Part shown: in pieces, positions 19,622 through 19,869 of the stretch
Numbering within the stretch: the stretch's first letter is position 1
Layout of the letters: each line of letters begins with the position of its first letter
Source: Methanomassiliicoccales archaeon UBA280
Lineage (GTDB): Archaea; Thermoplasmatota; Thermoplasmata; SG8-5
Direction: 5' to 3'
Length of the DNA stretch: 19,869 nt
Assembly: GCA_002499085.1 (NCBI GenBank)
Contig: DAKD01000037.1
Location: 1,196-21,064 of the forward strand
Made by a program: the position numbers and the translations under genes
Notes under the pieces: model-generated
Database searches by the model: none
Seen by the model: only the letters and a program-made list of their open reading frames with translations
What the model was told of the DNA's origin: nothing

Positions 19622-19627
19622 TCACCT
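19622..19627 (-). promoter_or_regulatory. Shine-Dalgarno site of argF
   Basis: AGGTGA on the minus strand, four bases before the ATG at 19617, is the clearest ribosome-binding site in the window. It contrasts with the apparently leaderless genes and implies a 5' leader; TTTATA around 19636-19641 is too close to be its TATA box, so the promoter lies further upstream. Confidence 0.55.
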
Positions 19628-19686
19628 TTCCTGCCTATAAATGAATTAGTAGAAATATCTTGTTGTCATCCACTTTATGAAGGGAT

Positions 19687-19869
19687 GCGGGAAGCGGGAA
19701 CCTGCTGGCTTATTGTAATATCGGGAAGCGGGACTCGTACCACGGGAAGCGGGAAGCGGGAAGCGGCGACGGAATCAATGGCTGTTTTTTTAACAGCCAT
19801 TTTGTACGGTTCCCCCTTCCCTTTTCCCGAGTCCCGAACAATATGACAGCGAAGCAGCCATTCCGTACG
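19687..19869. repeat. GGGAAGC repeats and long hairpin at window end
   Basis: GGGAAGC recurs at 19689, 19723, 19744, 19751 and 19758 or close to these positions. CGGGACTCG (19729-19737) pairs with CGAGTCCCG (19828-19836), and the G-rich repeats can pair with the C/T-rich 19809-19828. At the centre is a perfect hairpin AATGGCTGTT (19777-19786) with AACAGCCATT (19792-19801) and a T5 loop. GCCATTTTGTACGG and the final GCCATTCCGTACG are near-copies. No gene is visible; the region continues past the window. Confidence 0.55.

Overview
The window is chromosomal DNA of a GC-rich archaeon, by eye close to 60 % GC. The archaeal call rests on class I lysyl-tRNA synthetase, an archaeal-style methionyl-tRNA synthetase with zinc knuckles and an EMAPII tail, form III RuBisCO, NikR, a stand-alone roadblock protein, and repeated TATA boxes 25-28 bp upstream of start codons that would give leaderless mRNAs. 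It is probably a euryarchaeote in the broad sense, but I cannot place it more precisely.

Layout. 1-1608: the 3' part of lysK, then a hairpin/pseudoknot element and a second, diverged copy of the lysK tail. 1609-2057: gene-free palindromic DNA, then tRNA-Gln(CUG) on the minus strand. 2180-3269: two small membrane proteins and the nickel regulator nikR. 3297-5149: a bacterial-type glutaminyl-tRNA synthetase, followed by a second copy of the same pseudoknot element and a diverged copy of the glnS tail. 5191-8055: a large secreted protein with an amidase-like domain, two SH3b domains and a GH18 domain. 8066-10069: a MarC-family protein, a roadblock protein, a structured convergent intergenic region and a PHP phosphoesterase. 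10066-12222: metG, overlapping the PHP gene by 4 bp. 12345-14264: an aquaporin convergent with an acyl-CoA dehydrogenase. 14356-14760: tRNA-Phe followed by two tandem copies of a ~170-bp unit, each ending in a copy of the tRNA 3' end. 14762-18102: pckG and form III RuBisCO, divergent from one TATA box. 18103-18678: a 523-bp non-coding block bounded by a 15-bp perfect inverted repeat and containing three covarying structured units. 18679-19617: argF. The last 250 bp are repeat-rich hairpin DNA.

The housekeeping genes cover translation (three aminoacyl-tRNA synthetases and two tRNAs), central carbon metabolism (PEPCK, RuBisCO), arginine synthesis and membrane transport. glnS plus tRNA-Gln suggests direct glutaminylation, which is unusual for an archaeon.

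The strongest unexplained signal is non-coding. At the 3' ends of lysK, glnS and tRNA-Phe a short structured insert is followed by a second copy of the end of the same gene. In lysK and glnS the insert is the same element, with two mutually pairing segment pairs in pseudoknot order, and the two copies of each gene tail differ mostly at third codon positions, as if they diverged while both were coding. The simplest reading is a family of tiny, non-autonomous elements that enter at gene 3' ends and bring a replacement tail. A second family with conserved structure (CCCCGCCTGT...GGCGGGG outer stems and three-way-junction units) fills other gaps. Neither family encodes a recognisable protein here, so mechanism is inference.
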